In this document: one piece after another, positions 34,356 through 44,957 of the stretch
How positions within the stretch are numbered: the first letter of the stretch is position 1
Layout: every line of letters starts with the position of its first letter
Assembly: GCF_004296575.1 (NCBI RefSeq)
Contig: NZ_SAYT01000001.1
Coordinates: 1,055,973-1,119,972, forward strand
DNA: 64,000 nt
Source of the DNA: Dyella amyloliquefaciens
GTDB taxonomy: Bacteria > Pseudomonadota > Gammaproteobacteria > Xanthomonadales > Rhodanobacteraceae
Direction of reading: 5' to 3'
The notes under the pieces: generated by a model
Database searches by the model: none
Told to the model about the DNA's origin: nothing
What the model saw: only the letters and a program-made list of their open reading frames with translations
Position numbers and translations under genes: made by a program

Positions 34356-35984
34356 ATGCCGGTTGCCGTGCAGGCCGCTTCATCCTCGTCCGTCGATCCG
34401 CTGGTGCTGGCCGTCGACCTGGGAACCTCGGGCTGCAAATGTGCGCTGGTGGGGCTGGATGGGCAGGTACACGGCTGGGCCTTCCGCGCCGTGCCGCTGC
34501 ATCTGATCGGCGACACCGGCGTGGAGCAGGATCCGCAGGACTGGTGGCAGGCCTTCCTCGATGCCGCGCAGGAACTGCTGGCGAGTGATGCAGCCGTACG
34601 CCGGCGCGTGGTCGCGGTGTGCTGCTCGTCGTTCGGCGAGTGCACCATTCCGGTCGACAGCGATGGCAAGGTGCTATCGCGGGCGATCCTTTGGCTCGAC
34701 ATGCGTGGGGCCGAGGCGATCCGTCGCCGAGCACGCAGCGGCCTGCTCAACATTCAGGGTTATGGCCCGCTCAAGCTCGCACGCTGGCTGCGCCTGACCG
34801 GCGGTGCACCCTCGCTCTCGGGCAAGGATTCGGCAGGCCACATGGCGTGGCTGCACGATCATCATCCGGCGTTGGTCGAACGCACGCACAAATTTCTCAA
34901 CGCGCTCGATTTCATGAACCTGCGCCTGACCGGGCGTTTCTGTTCGACGCACGACTCGGCCCTCACTACCTGGGCTACCGACAATCGTGACCTCGGACGC
35001 GTACGTTACGACGCGGGTCTTCTCAACGTGCTCGGCCTGGATCGCGACAAGCTGCCGGACATCGTGCACTCCACCGACGTGATTGGCACGCTGACGCCGG
35101 TTGTCGCGGACGCGCTGGGGCTTTCGCCGGCTACCCGCGTCGTGGCCGGTTCGGTGGACAACTCGGCCGCCGCCGTGGGCGCGGGAACCGTGCGCGACGG
35201 TGATATGCACCTGTATCTGGGCACCTCCTCGTGGCTGGGCGCGCACGTACCCGGAAAGCGCACGGACCTGGGTGCGTTCGTCGCGTCGGTGCCGTGTGCG
35301 CTGAAGGGGCGCTACCTCGCGATGGCGATGCAGTCGGCCGCGTGCAGCAATCTCGCGTTCCTGCGTGATCGCATCCTGTTCCATCCTGACGAACTGCTCA
35401 GGGACGAGATGCGTCCGGACGTCTATCAGGTACTGGATCGTATTGCCGACCGCGTGCCTGCCGGTGCGCGCGGTCTGATCTACATGCCCTGGTTGTTTGG
35501 CGAGCGCACGCCGGTGGACGACAAGACCCTGCGTGCCGGCTTGTTCAACCTTTCGGCGGAGCACACGCGCGAAGACGTGATTCGCGCCTTCCTCGAGGGC
35601 GTGGCCTTGAACACGCGATGGATGCTGGAGCCGATGCTGCGCTTCGTACGCGGATACCGTGGGGATACGTTCACCGTGGTGGGTGGCGGCGGCCAGTCGG
35701 ATGTGTGGTGCCAGATGCTGGCCGACGTGACCGGCATGGCCGTGCGGCAGCCGCAGTCACCGATCCAGGCCAACGCGCTGGGCGCCGCCTTCGTGGCAGG
35801 CGTTGGCCTTGGTGAAATCAACTTCACCGATGTGCCCGATCGTTGTCGGCAGCGACAGGTCTTCGAGCCCCGCCAGGCGATGCGTGGCTTGTACGACGAG
35901 CGTTTCGAGACTTTCAAAGAACTGCACCGGCGCCTGGCGCCGATGTATCGCCGCATCAATCGCGAACAGGAGGCGACGGCATGA
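34356..35984 (+). CDS. FGGY family carbohydrate kinase
   Basis: 542 residues of the actin-fold FGGY family (xylulokinase, gluconokinase, glycerol kinase and relatives), which phosphorylates sugars or polyols with ATP. Visible: the phosphate-1 motif VLAVDLGTSGCKCALVGL (about 17-34), SFGECTIPVDSDGKVLSRAILWLDMRG (substrate region), AGSVDNSAAAVGAG (adenosine/phosphate-2 region), and the C-terminal family signature around GLIYMPWLFGERTPVDD and FTVVGGGGQSDVWCQMLAD. The substrate cannot be assigned. The start at 34356 removes an unrelated GC-rich upstream frame that overlaps the regulator's promoter. It is the first gene of a coupled run; the aldolase gene overlaps its stop by 4 bases. Confidence 0.92.
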   Translation: MPVAVQAASSSSVDPLVLAVDLGTSGCKCALVGLDGQVHGWAFRAVPLHLIGDTGVEQDPQDWWQAFLDAAQELLASDAAVRRRVVAVCCSSFGECTIPVDSDGKVLSRAILWLDMRGAEAIRRRARSGLLNIQGYGPLKLARWLRLTGGAPSLSGKDSAGHMAWLHDHHPALVERTHKFLNALDFMNLRLTGRFCSTHDSALTTWATDNRDLGRVRYDAGLLNVLGLDRDKLPDIVHSTDVIGTLTPVVADALGLSPATRVVAGSVDNSAAAVGAGTVRDGDMHLYLGTSSWLGAHVPGKRTDLGAFVASVPCALKGRYLAMAMQSAACSNLAFLRDRILFHPDELLRDEMRPDVYQVLDRIADRVPAGARGLIYMPWLFGERTPVDDKTLRAGLFNLSAEHTREDVIRAFLEGVALNTRWMLEPMLRFVRGYRGDTFTVVGGGGQSDVWCQMLADVTGMAVRQPQSPIQANALGAAFVAGVGLGEINFTDVPDRCRQRQVFEPRQAMRGLYDERFETFKELHRRLAPMYRRINREQEATA

Positions 35985-36646
35985 AGTTTCAGGCCGAACG
36001 ACAGCGCGTGGTCGAGGTCAGCCGGGCGCTGGCCGATCGTGGGTACTTCGCCGCCACGGGCGGCAACCTGGCCTTGCGTATTGACGCCGAGCACATCGCG
36101 GTGACGCCGTCCGCCACCGATTACCAGGTGATGGAGGCCGCCGATGTGTGCGTGCTGCGTCTCGCCGATCTCGCGAAGGTCGATGGTGAGCGCAAGCCGT
36201 CGGTGGAATCGGGTATGCACGCCCAGATACTGCGCGCACGGCGCGATTGCCAGGCCAGCGTGCACACCCATCAGCCGGCGGCCAGCGCCTGTACGCTGCT
36301 GGGCCACGCCCTGACGGTCGACGAACCCGAGCATCGTCGCCTGCTGGGCCCTGAAGTGCCGCTGGTCGGTTATGCGCCGTCAGGCACCAGCTGGCTGTCG
36401 GGCAAGCTCGCGCGCGCGCTTCGCCCTGACATCAATGCCTATCTGCTGCGCACGCACGGCGCGATCTGTTGCGGTACCTCGCTCGACGCCACGCTACTCG
36501 CCTTGGTCGCGCTGGAGTCGCTGGCGCTGAATCAATTGCGTACACGCATCGCCTCGCGCCTCGCGGGCCAGCGCACACCCGACGGCGCGCTGCAGCGCCT
36601 GCTCGACACCATCGAAGCCCATCCTGTTCAGGACGTCATTGCATGA
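35981..36646 (+). CDS. Class II aldolase/adducin-fold protein, catalytic residues intact
   Basis: 221 residues of the zinc-dependent class II aldolase family (fuculose- and rhamnulose-phosphate aldolases, ribulose-phosphate epimerase, MtnB dehydratase). FAATGGNLALRI (about 23-33) binds the phosphate end, VTPSATD is the second loop, Glu76 in KPSVES fits the catalytic acid of aldolases rather than the Asp of epimerases, and the zinc ligands are His95, His97 (VHTHQP) and His159 (LRTHGA). It presumably cleaves the phosphorylated sugar made by the upstream kinase; this is inference. ATGA overlaps link it to both neighbours. Its GxFxATxGN start is also reminiscent of MtnB, so a dehydratase is possible. 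Confidence 0.9.
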   Translation: MKFQAERQRVVEVSRALADRGYFAATGGNLALRIDAEHIAVTPSATDYQVMEAADVCVLRLADLAKVDGERKPSVESGMHAQILRARRDCQASVHTHQPAASACTLLGHALTVDEPEHRRLLGPEVPLVGYAPSGTSWLSGKLARALRPDINAYLLRTHGAICCGTSLDATLLALVALESLALNQLRTRIASRLAGQRTPDGALQRLLDTIEAHPVQDVIA

Positions 36647-38118
36647 ATCTCCCACGAGCCTCCATCGAGCCGCCCGCCGGCAGCGCCATTTCGCAGTGGC
36701 CGGATACCGACATGCTGTATCGCCGTTTCGACGCGTTGGTGAAGCAGCCGATGCGGCCCATCCGGCGCGACGAGATGGGTCGCGTCATGGAGTACTTCGA
36801 ACAGCGTTGCCAGGGTTCCAAGCGCATGGCCGAGCAGGCACGCCAGGTGATTCCCGGTGGCGTGCAGCACAACCTCGCATTCAACCTGCCGTTCCCGTTG
36901 GCCATCGCCGAAGCCAACGGCGCGCACATGACCGACGTGGACGGCAATCGCTATATCGACTTCCTGCAGGCGGGCGGTCCGACCCTGCTTGGATCGAACG
37001 ACCCGACGGTGCGCGGCAAGATCGTCGAGTTGCTGGAACATTGCGGGCCGACCACCGGCCTGCTGCACGAGTACGAGGTGAAGCTGGCGGAGCTGGTGTG
37101 CGAACTGATGCCGGGCGTGGACATGCTGCGCATGGCCGGTTCCGGTACCGAGGCGGTGATGGGTGCGATCCGCCTGGCGCGCGCCTATACCGGCCATCGT
37201 CGCGTGATCAAGATCGGCGGCGGCTATCACGGATGGAGCGACTCGATGGTGTACGGCATGCGCCTGCCCAAGACCGGGCGCATGGAAGCGGTCGGCATTC
37301 CACGTGGCGCGACGGCGAACACGCAAGAGAGCCTGCCCAACGATCTGGAAGCGATACGCCGCAGCCTGCGCTGGAATCGCCTGCGCGGTGGCACGGCCGC
37401 CGTGATCGTGGAGCCGTTCGGACCGGAGAGCGGCACGCGTCCGGTGGCGCACGATTTCAACGCGCAAGTCCGCAAGCTATGCGATGAGTTCGGCGCGTTG
37501 CTGATCTTCGACGAAGTGGTTACGGGTTTCCGCGCTGGCCTGGGTGGCGCGCAGGCGTATTTCGGCGTGACGCCCGACCTCACCGTGCTGGGCAAGTGCC
37601 TTACCGGTGGCTACCCGATGGCTGGTGGCATCGGTGGACGCCGCGACATCATGATGATGCTGGTTGGTGGCATCGGCACCACGGCCAAGCGCGCCTTCGT
37701 CGGCGGCACCTTGACCGCGAATCCGCTGTCCTGCGCCGCCGGCTACTACGCGCTGAAGGAAATCCAGCGTACCGATGCCGCGGTCAAGGCTGGTCGGGCG
37801 GGTGATCGCCTGCGCCAGGGTCTGGACCAGATCATCGAACGCCTGGGCCTGCCGTTCGTCGCCTACAACATGGGCTCCATCGTCCATCTGCAAACCTCGG
37901 GCGTGATGCTGCTCGACACCAGCAGTCTGCTGAAGCTGGCGCGGTTGAAGAACGAGGCCAAGCAGCGTAAGCACATGATGGAGGAAATGGGTGCGGCCTA
38001 TACCGCGCACGGCATCATCACGTTGGCGGGCAGCCGTATCTACACCAGCCTGGCCGACACTGACGCGATCATCGACGAAGCGCTGAACGGCTTCGAAGAC
38101 GTACTGAAACTGGTGTGA
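36643..38118 (+). CDS. Class III aminotransferase, glutamate-1-semialdehyde aminomutase-like
   Basis: 491 residues of fold-type I PLP enzymes. Features: a non-family N-terminal extension (about 1-60), IPGGVQHNLAFNLPFP (GSA-type start), MAGSGTEAVMGAIRLARAYTG (phosphate-binding, about 164-184), KIGGGYHGWSDSMVYG, FDEVVTGFRAGLGGAQAYFGV with Asp290, and the PLP lysine Lys318 in LGKCLTGGYPMAGG. It is not hemL itself: it lies in a catabolic-type operon, and the substrate loops differ. It should move an amino group on a sugar- or aldehyde-type substrate. It overlaps the genes on both sides by 4 bases. Confidence 0.9.
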   Translation: MNLPRASIEPPAGSAISQWPDTDMLYRRFDALVKQPMRPIRRDEMGRVMEYFEQRCQGSKRMAEQARQVIPGGVQHNLAFNLPFPLAIAEANGAHMTDVDGNRYIDFLQAGGPTLLGSNDPTVRGKIVELLEHCGPTTGLLHEYEVKLAELVCELMPGVDMLRMAGSGTEAVMGAIRLARAYTGHRRVIKIGGGYHGWSDSMVYGMRLPKTGRMEAVGIPRGATANTQESLPNDLEAIRRSLRWNRLRGGTAAVIVEPFGPESGTRPVAHDFNAQVRKLCDEFGALLIFDEVVTGFRAGLGGAQAYFGVTPDLTVLGKCLTGGYPMAGGIGGRRDIMMMLVGGIGTTAKRAFVGGTLTANPLSCAAGYYALKEIQRTDAAVKAGRAGDRLRQGLDQIIERLGLPFVAYNMGSIVHLQTSGVMLLDTSSLLKLARLKNEAKQRKHMMEEMGAAYTAHGIITLAGSRIYTSLADTDAIIDEALNGFEDVLKLV

Positions 38119-38756
38119 CGGCCATGGACTTCGACCACCTGCTCGGTGATGTGCGTGTCCGCCTTCATGACCGGCATCTGTTGGGAATGGATGGCAGCGT
38201 GTCGCTGCGCCTGCCCGGCGCAGCCACCATGCTGTGGAGCGCCGCGGACGGTGGCGCGCCGCAGGCGATCGCCTTGCACGAGGCACAAGGGGATGCCGCG
38301 CTGCACGCGGCGGTGTACCTGGGGCGCGACGACGTGGGGGCGGTAGCCATGGGAGGCGGAGCGTTTACGCGCGTGCTCGGTGCTCTTGGTGGCGAGTTAC
38401 CTCAAGTATTCGACGAGCAGGCGCGCCATCTCGGGCGCACGGCTACGCCACTTCCTGCGATGAATGGAAGCCTGGTGAGCGATGCACGCCGTTGCCTCGC
38501 CACCGGTGGCAACCTGTGGATCTGTGCACAACGCGCACTGGTGTTGGGCACCACCGCACAGCGGCTGGTGCTCAATGCGGAACTTGCGGAGAAGTGCGCC
38601 AAGGCCTATGCACTGGCCGCCGGTACGGGAGCGCGCGTGGATACCTTGCCGTGGTGGGTGTGTCGTATCGCGAATGGTCGCCTGCGCAAGGACCAGCGGC
38701 ACGCGATCGAACATTTTGCGCGCGGTGAACTACCAGAAGAATCGGTCGGCTACTGA
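38115..38756 (+). CDS. Class II aldolase-fold protein lacking zinc-binding histidines
   Basis: 213 residues that follow the class II aldolase outline (HDRHLLGMDGSVSLRL for the G-N-S loop; ALHEAQGDAALHAAVYLGRDDVGAV for the Glu and first helix; CAKAYALAAGTGARVDTLPWW at the end). The HxH zinc pair is replaced by AMGG (about 78-81 in VAMGGGAFTR), and the third His, in the NHG position, is replaced by ICAQRA (136-141). It cannot bind zinc in the usual way. It probably pairs with the active paralogue two genes upstream as a structural or regulatory subunit (inference). The start is GTG 38115 (overlapping the upstream stop) or ATG 38124. Confidence 0.75.
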   Translation: MTAMDFDHLLGDVRVRLHDRHLLGMDGSVSLRLPGAATMLWSAADGGAPQAIALHEAQGDAALHAAVYLGRDDVGAVAMGGGAFTRVLGALGGELPQVFDEQARHLGRTATPLPAMNGSLVSDARRCLATGGNLWICAQRALVLGTTAQRLVLNAELAEKCAKAYALAAGTGARVDTLPWWVCRIANGRLRKDQRHAIEHFARGELPEESVGY

Positions 38757-38765
38757 GGGGAAGCC

Positions 38766-39953
38766 ATGAACGATGCTGCCATCAACGCACCAGCCGCCTT
38801 CAGTCGATCGGAGATTGCGTCCGCTCTGCTGCTGGGCTGCGTGGCCCTGATGATGCTGGGCCTGCAGCCGGTGCTGCTGGGTGAGCTGGTCAATCGCCAA
38901 CGCATCTCGCTCGAAGGCGTGGGCATCGTGGCGATGGGTGAGATCTTCGCGCTGGGGCTCGGGGTGATCGTGGCGGAAAAGGTCCTGCCGCTGGGGCGAC
39001 TGCGCGAAACCACTGCGTGCGCGAGCGTGCTGCTGGCCGGGGTGAACCTGCTTACCCTCGTCGCCAAGGGCGATCTCGCATGCACGGCGGTGCGGTTGCT
39101 GGCGGGACTGCTGGCGGCGGCCTTGTTCTGGATCACCACCATGGTGATCGTGCGTGCGGCGAAGCCCGATCGACTCGCCGGCATCTTCCTCACGCTGCAG
39201 ACCGCGGTGCAGGCGGTAGTGGCCTTCTGCCTGGCGCGCTGGCTGATGCCGGCGCTGGGCTGGCAGTCGGGATTCGTGGCGGTTGCGGGGCTGTCCCTGT
39301 TGCCGCTCACGGTGTTGAACCGGATTCCGTTGCGACTGGGGCAGCATGCCGAAGCGGTGAAGCCGTCGGTGGTGTCGATGCGCGGGCTGTTCGCCTTGCT
39401 CGTCCCGTTTGCGCAGATGTGCGCGGTGGGTACGCTGTGGGCCTATCTCGATCCGCTGGGGCAGGCGGCCGGCTTCACGGCGAGCAACGCGCAGGTGCTG
39501 GTTTCCCTGGTGCTGCTGATGCAGCTGGTGGGCGGCAGCGTGGCGTCCGTGGCGGTGCGCTGGTGGCGTGCACCGGTTACGCTGACGGTGGGCGTGGTGC
39601 TGTTCCTGGCGATTGGGCTGGCGATGCATAGCCTGCCGATAGGACGACTGGCCGCCTTCGCGGCGCTTTGCGGCCTGTTTGGTTTTGGATGGCTGTTCCT
39701 GATGCCGTTCCACGTGCGCCTGGCGTTCGACGTGGATCCGCAGGGCAGGGTGGCCTTGCTGGTGCCGGCGGCCCAGTTGCTGGGCAGCGCGTTTGGCCCA
39801 CTCACCGCGTCGTTCAGCGTGAGCGGTGACCAGGTGACGCATATACCGCTGGTGGCCAGCGGATTTGCCCTGCTGGTGGGGGCGTCGTTGCTGGCGCTGC
39901 GCTACCGTGCCTCGGAGAGCGTGCTGCGACCGAGTGGCGCAAGCCAGGATTGA
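38766..39953 (+). CDS. MFS transporter of the kinase-aldolase operon
   Basis: 395 residues with about twelve hydrophobic segments in two halves of six, as in the major facilitator superfamily (for example ALLLGCVALMMLGLQPVLLGE, LLAGLLAAALFWITTMVIV, GLFALLVPFAQMCAVGTLWAYL, LFGFGWLFLMPFHVRLAF). The loop 2-3 motif typical of sugar porters is weak, so the subfamily is unclear. Its place at the end of the operon (9 bases after the aldolase-like gene, with GAGGGG ribosome site) suggests uptake of the pathway substrate or export of its product. A bidirectional terminator follows. Confidence 0.85.
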   Translation: MNDAAINAPAAFSRSEIASALLLGCVALMMLGLQPVLLGELVNRQRISLEGVGIVAMGEIFALGLGVIVAEKVLPLGRLRETTACASVLLAGVNLLTLVAKGDLACTAVRLLAGLLAAALFWITTMVIVRAAKPDRLAGIFLTLQTAVQAVVAFCLARWLMPALGWQSGFVAVAGLSLLPLTVLNRIPLRLGQHAEAVKPSVVSMRGLFALLVPFAQMCAVGTLWAYLDPLGQAAGFTASNAQVLVSLVLLMQLVGGSVASVAVRWWRAPVTLTVGVVLFLAIGLAMHSLPIGRLAAFAALCGLFGFGWLFLMPFHVRLAFDVDPQGRVALLVPAAQLLGSAFGPLTASFSVSGDQVTHIPLVASGFALLVGASLLALRYRASESVLRPSGASQD

Positions 39954-39974
39954 GTTTTCCGATGTCCGGAATGG

Positions 39975-40002
39975 CAAAACGGCGCCCGAGGGCGCCGTTT
40001 TG
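39975..40002. terminator. Bidirectional terminator between the MFS gene and serA
   Basis: The 12-bp stem CAAAACGGCGCC/GGCGCCGTTTTG with a CGAG loop serves both convergent units. Confidence 0.9.
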
Positions 40003-40018
40003 CTGTCGCGTTCCTTGA

Positions 40019-41251
40019 TCAGTACAGGACGCGGCTGCGCAGCGTGCCGGGAATGGCGGCGAGCTGGTCCCGCAGCAGGGCGGACTGCTTTTCGTCGGCG
40101 GCCACGTCGATCACCACGTAACCCACTTCGCTGTCGGTCTGCAGGAACTGGGCGTCGATGTTGATGTTGCCGGCCGAGAACAGTTCGTTGATGCGCGACA
40201 GCACGCCCGGCACGTTGCGGTGGATGTGCAGCAGGCGGCGGCTGCGCGGGTGCTCGGGCAGCGACACTTCGGGGAAGTTCACCGCCGACAGCGTGGAGCC
40301 GTTGTCGCTGTAGCGCACCAGCTTGCTCGCGACTTCGATGCCGATGTTGTCCTGCGCCTCCAGCGTGCTGCCGCCGATGTGCGGCGTGAGGATCACGTTG
40401 TCCATCCCGACCAGCGGCGAGACAAAGGCGTCGTCGTTGCCCTTCGGTTCCACCGGGAACACGTCCACGGCGGCGCCGGACAGGTGCTCGCTGCGCAGCG
40501 ACGCTGCCAGCGCCTCGATGTCCACCACGGTGCCACGCGAGGCATTGATGAGCACCGCGCCCTTGCGCATGCGCGACAGCTCGCGCTCGCCGATCATCAG
40601 CTTCGTCGAGGGCGTCTCCGGCACATGCAGCGTCACCACGTCCGCGCGCTCGAGCAGGTCGTCGAGGCTGTCGGCGGCCCGGGCATTGCCGAGCGAGAGC
40701 TTCGATTCGATGTCGTGGAAGATCACGCGCATGCCCAGGCTCTCGGCCAGCACGCCGATCTGGGTGCCGATATGGCCGTAACCCACGATGCCCAGCACCT
40801 TGTCGCGTACCTCGAAGCTGCCGGCCGCCGACTTGGTCCAGCCGCCGCGATGGCACAGCGCATTCTTCTGCGGGATGCCACGCAGCAGCATGATGGTTTC
40901 AGCGATAACCAATTCGGCCACGCTGCGGGTGTTGGAGTAGGGCGCGTTGAACACCGGCACGCCCTGCAGGCGGGCGGCAACCAGGTCCACCTGGTTGGTG
41001 CCGATGCAGAAGCAGCCGACGGCAATTAGCCGTTTAGCCTGCTGAAGCACCTCCTCGGTGAGCTGGGTGCGGGAGCGGATGCCCACGATATGGGCATCGG
41101 CGATGCGCGCCTTCAAATCCGCTTCCGGCAGCGCCTTTTCGTGGAATTCGATCTGGCTGTAGCCGGCGCGCTGGAAGGCTTCCACGGCGCTGCGGCTGAC
41201 ACCTTCCAGCAGGAGCACCTTGATGTCTTGTTTCGGGAACGAGGTCTTCAT
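40019..41251 (-). CDS. serA: D-3-phosphoglycerate dehydrogenase
   Basis: The first enzyme of serine synthesis, oxidising 3-phosphoglycerate with NAD. At 410 residues it is the E. coli-type short form: VLLLEGVSRSAVEAFQRAGY, the NAD site LGIVGYGHIGTQIGVLAESLGM, catalytic Arg in NASRGTVVDIEAL, Glu in VFPVEPKG, and His in LTPHIGGST, then a C-terminal ACT domain (VPGVLSRINELFSAGNINIDAQFLQT) for serine inhibition. The start at 41251 follows homology. It is divergent from the FAD-linked D-2-hydroxyglutarate dehydrogenase-like gene; SerA also reduces 2-oxoglutarate, and the neighbour would recycle the product. Confidence 0.97.
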   Translation of the reverse strand: MKTSFPKQDIKVLLLEGVSRSAVEAFQRAGYSQIEFHEKALPEADLKARIADAHIVGIRSRTQLTEEVLQQAKRLIAVGCFCIGTNQVDLVAARLQGVPVFNAPYSNTRSVAELVIAETIMLLRGIPQKNALCHRGGWTKSAAGSFEVRDKVLGIVGYGHIGTQIGVLAESLGMRVIFHDIESKLSLGNARAADSLDDLLERADVVTLHVPETPSTKLMIGERELSRMRKGAVLINASRGTVVDIEALAASLRSEHLSGAAVDVFPVEPKGNDDAFVSPLVGMDNVILTPHIGGSTLEAQDNIGIEVASKLVRYSDNGSTLSAVNFPEVSLPEHPRSRRLLHIHRNVPGVLSRINELFSAGNINIDAQFLQTDSEVGYVVIDVAADEKQSALLRDQLAAIPGTLRSRVLY

Positions 41252-41373
41252 GGGCCATGACGAGAGGATGAACCCCTCCACTATGCCAGACCTTGAGACG
41301 AATTTGCGGCGTTGCAGCACTGGACGTTGCACGTCGTCGCTGGCAGGCTGGGGATGATCCCAAGGACCTCTTC

Positions 41374-42756
41374 ATGACCGACGCCCGTCTGGCCGAATTG
41401 GCCGACCGCCTGCCCAGCCTTCGCCTGCTCACCGACCCCGCCGACCTGGAACACTACGGGCGGGACTGGACCCGGCGTTGGACGCCTAAACCGCTGGCCA
41501 TCGCCCTGCCGGGCGAGGTCGCTGAGGTGCAGGCCATCGTGCGCTGGGCGAACCAGCATGGCGTGGCGATCGTGCCTTCGGGCGGGCGTACCGGCCTGTC
41601 GGGCGGCGCCGTCGCGGCCCAGGGCGAGCTGGTGCTGAGCCTGGAACGCATGAATCGCGTGCTCGGCTTCGATGCGGTGGATCGCACGCTTGCCGTACAG
41701 GCGGGCATGACCCTGCACGCGGTGCACGAGGCCGCCAAGGAACAGGGCCTGATCTATCCCGTGGACTTCGCCGCCCGCGGCTCCTGTTCCATCGGCGGCA
41801 ATATCGCCACCAACGCTGGCGGCATCCGCGTGATCCGCTACGGCAATACGCGCGAGTGGGTCGCCGGGCTCACGGTGGTCGCCGGCAATGGCGAACTGCT
41901 GCAGCTCAACCGCGGCCTCATCAAGAACTCCAGCGGCTATGACCTGCGCCACTTGGTGATCGGCTCGGAGGGGACGCTTGGCATCGTTGTCGAGGCGACC
42001 CTGAAGCTCGCCAGCCCCCCGCCGCCGTCGCAGGTGATGTTGCTGGCGCTGCCGGGCATGGATGCGCTGATGGAGGTGTTTGCGCTGTTTCGCGCACGCC
42101 TTTCGCTGCAGGCCTTCGAATTCTTCACCGATGTGGCGCTCAAGCACGTGCTGGCGCACGGTGCGCAGCGCGCGATCGACGGCGAGCATCCCTATTACGT
42201 GGTGACTGAGTTCGATGCCGACGAAGCGGCCCAGGACGCGGCACTGGCTGCGTTCGAGCACGGCATGGAGCAGGGCTGGATCAGCGACGGCGTGATCGCG
42301 CAGAGCGAAGCGCAGGCGGCGGCGTTGTGGCGCTTGCGCGAAGGCATTACCGAGAGCCTTGCGCCGCATCGTCCTTACAAGAACGACATTTCGTTGCGCA
42401 TCAGTGCGCTGCCGTCGTTCCTCCACGAGATCCAGGCGTTGCTGGGGGCGGAGTACCCGCATTTCGACGTGGTGTGGTTTGGCCATATCGGCGACGGCAA
42501 CCTGCATATCAACGTGCTGCGCCCGGCCGATCTTTCCGAGGCGGACTTCATCGCCCAGTGCGAACACGTCACCAAGTTGCTGGCCGAAACGCTGCAGCGC
42601 CACGGTGGCAGCATTTCCGCGGAGCATGGCATCGGTCTGGTCAAGCGAGCCTACCTGGGCAGCACGCGCAGCGAAGCCGAGATCGCCTTGATGCGTGGGG
42701 TACGCCAGGTGTTCGATCCGAAGGGTTTGCTCAATCCGGGCAAGTTGTTCGACTGA
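41374..42756 (+). CDS. FAD-binding oxidase, probable D-2-hydroxyglutarate dehydrogenase
   Basis: 460 residues of the VAO/PCMH flavoprotein family. The FAD domain has KPLAIALPGEVAEVQAIVRWANQHGVAIVPSGGRTGLSGGAVA and CSIGGNIATNAGGIRVIRYGNTREWV, plus KNSSGYDLRHLVIGSEGTLGIV. The C-terminal domain has the metal/substrate motif WFGHIGDGNLHINVL and GGSISAEHGIGLVKR. Substrates in the family are D-lactate, glycolate and D-2-hydroxyglutarate. The divergent serA neighbour supports D-2-hydroxyglutarate, because SerA makes it from 2-oxoglutarate while regenerating NAD, a coupling established in Pseudomonas. The start at 41374 has an AAGGA site. Confidence 0.9.
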   Translation: MTDARLAELADRLPSLRLLTDPADLEHYGRDWTRRWTPKPLAIALPGEVAEVQAIVRWANQHGVAIVPSGGRTGLSGGAVAAQGELVLSLERMNRVLGFDAVDRTLAVQAGMTLHAVHEAAKEQGLIYPVDFAARGSCSIGGNIATNAGGIRVIRYGNTREWVAGLTVVAGNGELLQLNRGLIKNSSGYDLRHLVIGSEGTLGIVVEATLKLASPPPPSQVMLLALPGMDALMEVFALFRARLSLQAFEFFTDVALKHVLAHGAQRAIDGEHPYYVVTEFDADEAAQDAALAAFEHGMEQGWISDGVIAQSEAQAAALWRLREGITESLAPHRPYKNDISLRISALPSFLHEIQALLGAEYPHFDVVWFGHIGDGNLHINVLRPADLSEADFIAQCEHVTKLLAETLQRHGGSISAEHGIGLVKRAYLGSTRSEAEIALMRGVRQVFDPKGLLNPGKLFD

Positions 42757-42831
42757 GCAGGCAGCCCGTAAGCCAACCCTAAGTCCCGGGGTTGCATGCT
42801 GTGCGGACTTCCTCACCGACAGGTCCGCCCC

Positions 42832-44887
<2,056 letters not shown>

Positions 44888-44927
44888 TCGATCTGATCGT
44901 GTTCTTGATCCCCGCCCGGTGACGGGC

Positions 44928-44953
44928 GGGGATTCGTGTTTCTGTAGCCCGGT
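44928..44953. terminator. Hairpin between pip and the c-di-GMP gene
   Basis: ATCCCCGCCC/GGGCGGGGAT is a strong 10-bp stem between convergent genes, but the following sequence (TCGTGTTTCTG) has only a weak T-tract. Confidence 0.65.
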
Positions 44954-44957
44954 GTCA

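Noticed and set aside
36643..38118. The operon aminotransferase as hemL (glutamate-1-semialdehyde aminomutase)
   Set aside because: It shares the fold and PLP motifs but has a long N-terminal extension and sits in a kinase/aldolase/transporter operon, so a haem-synthesis role is not supported.
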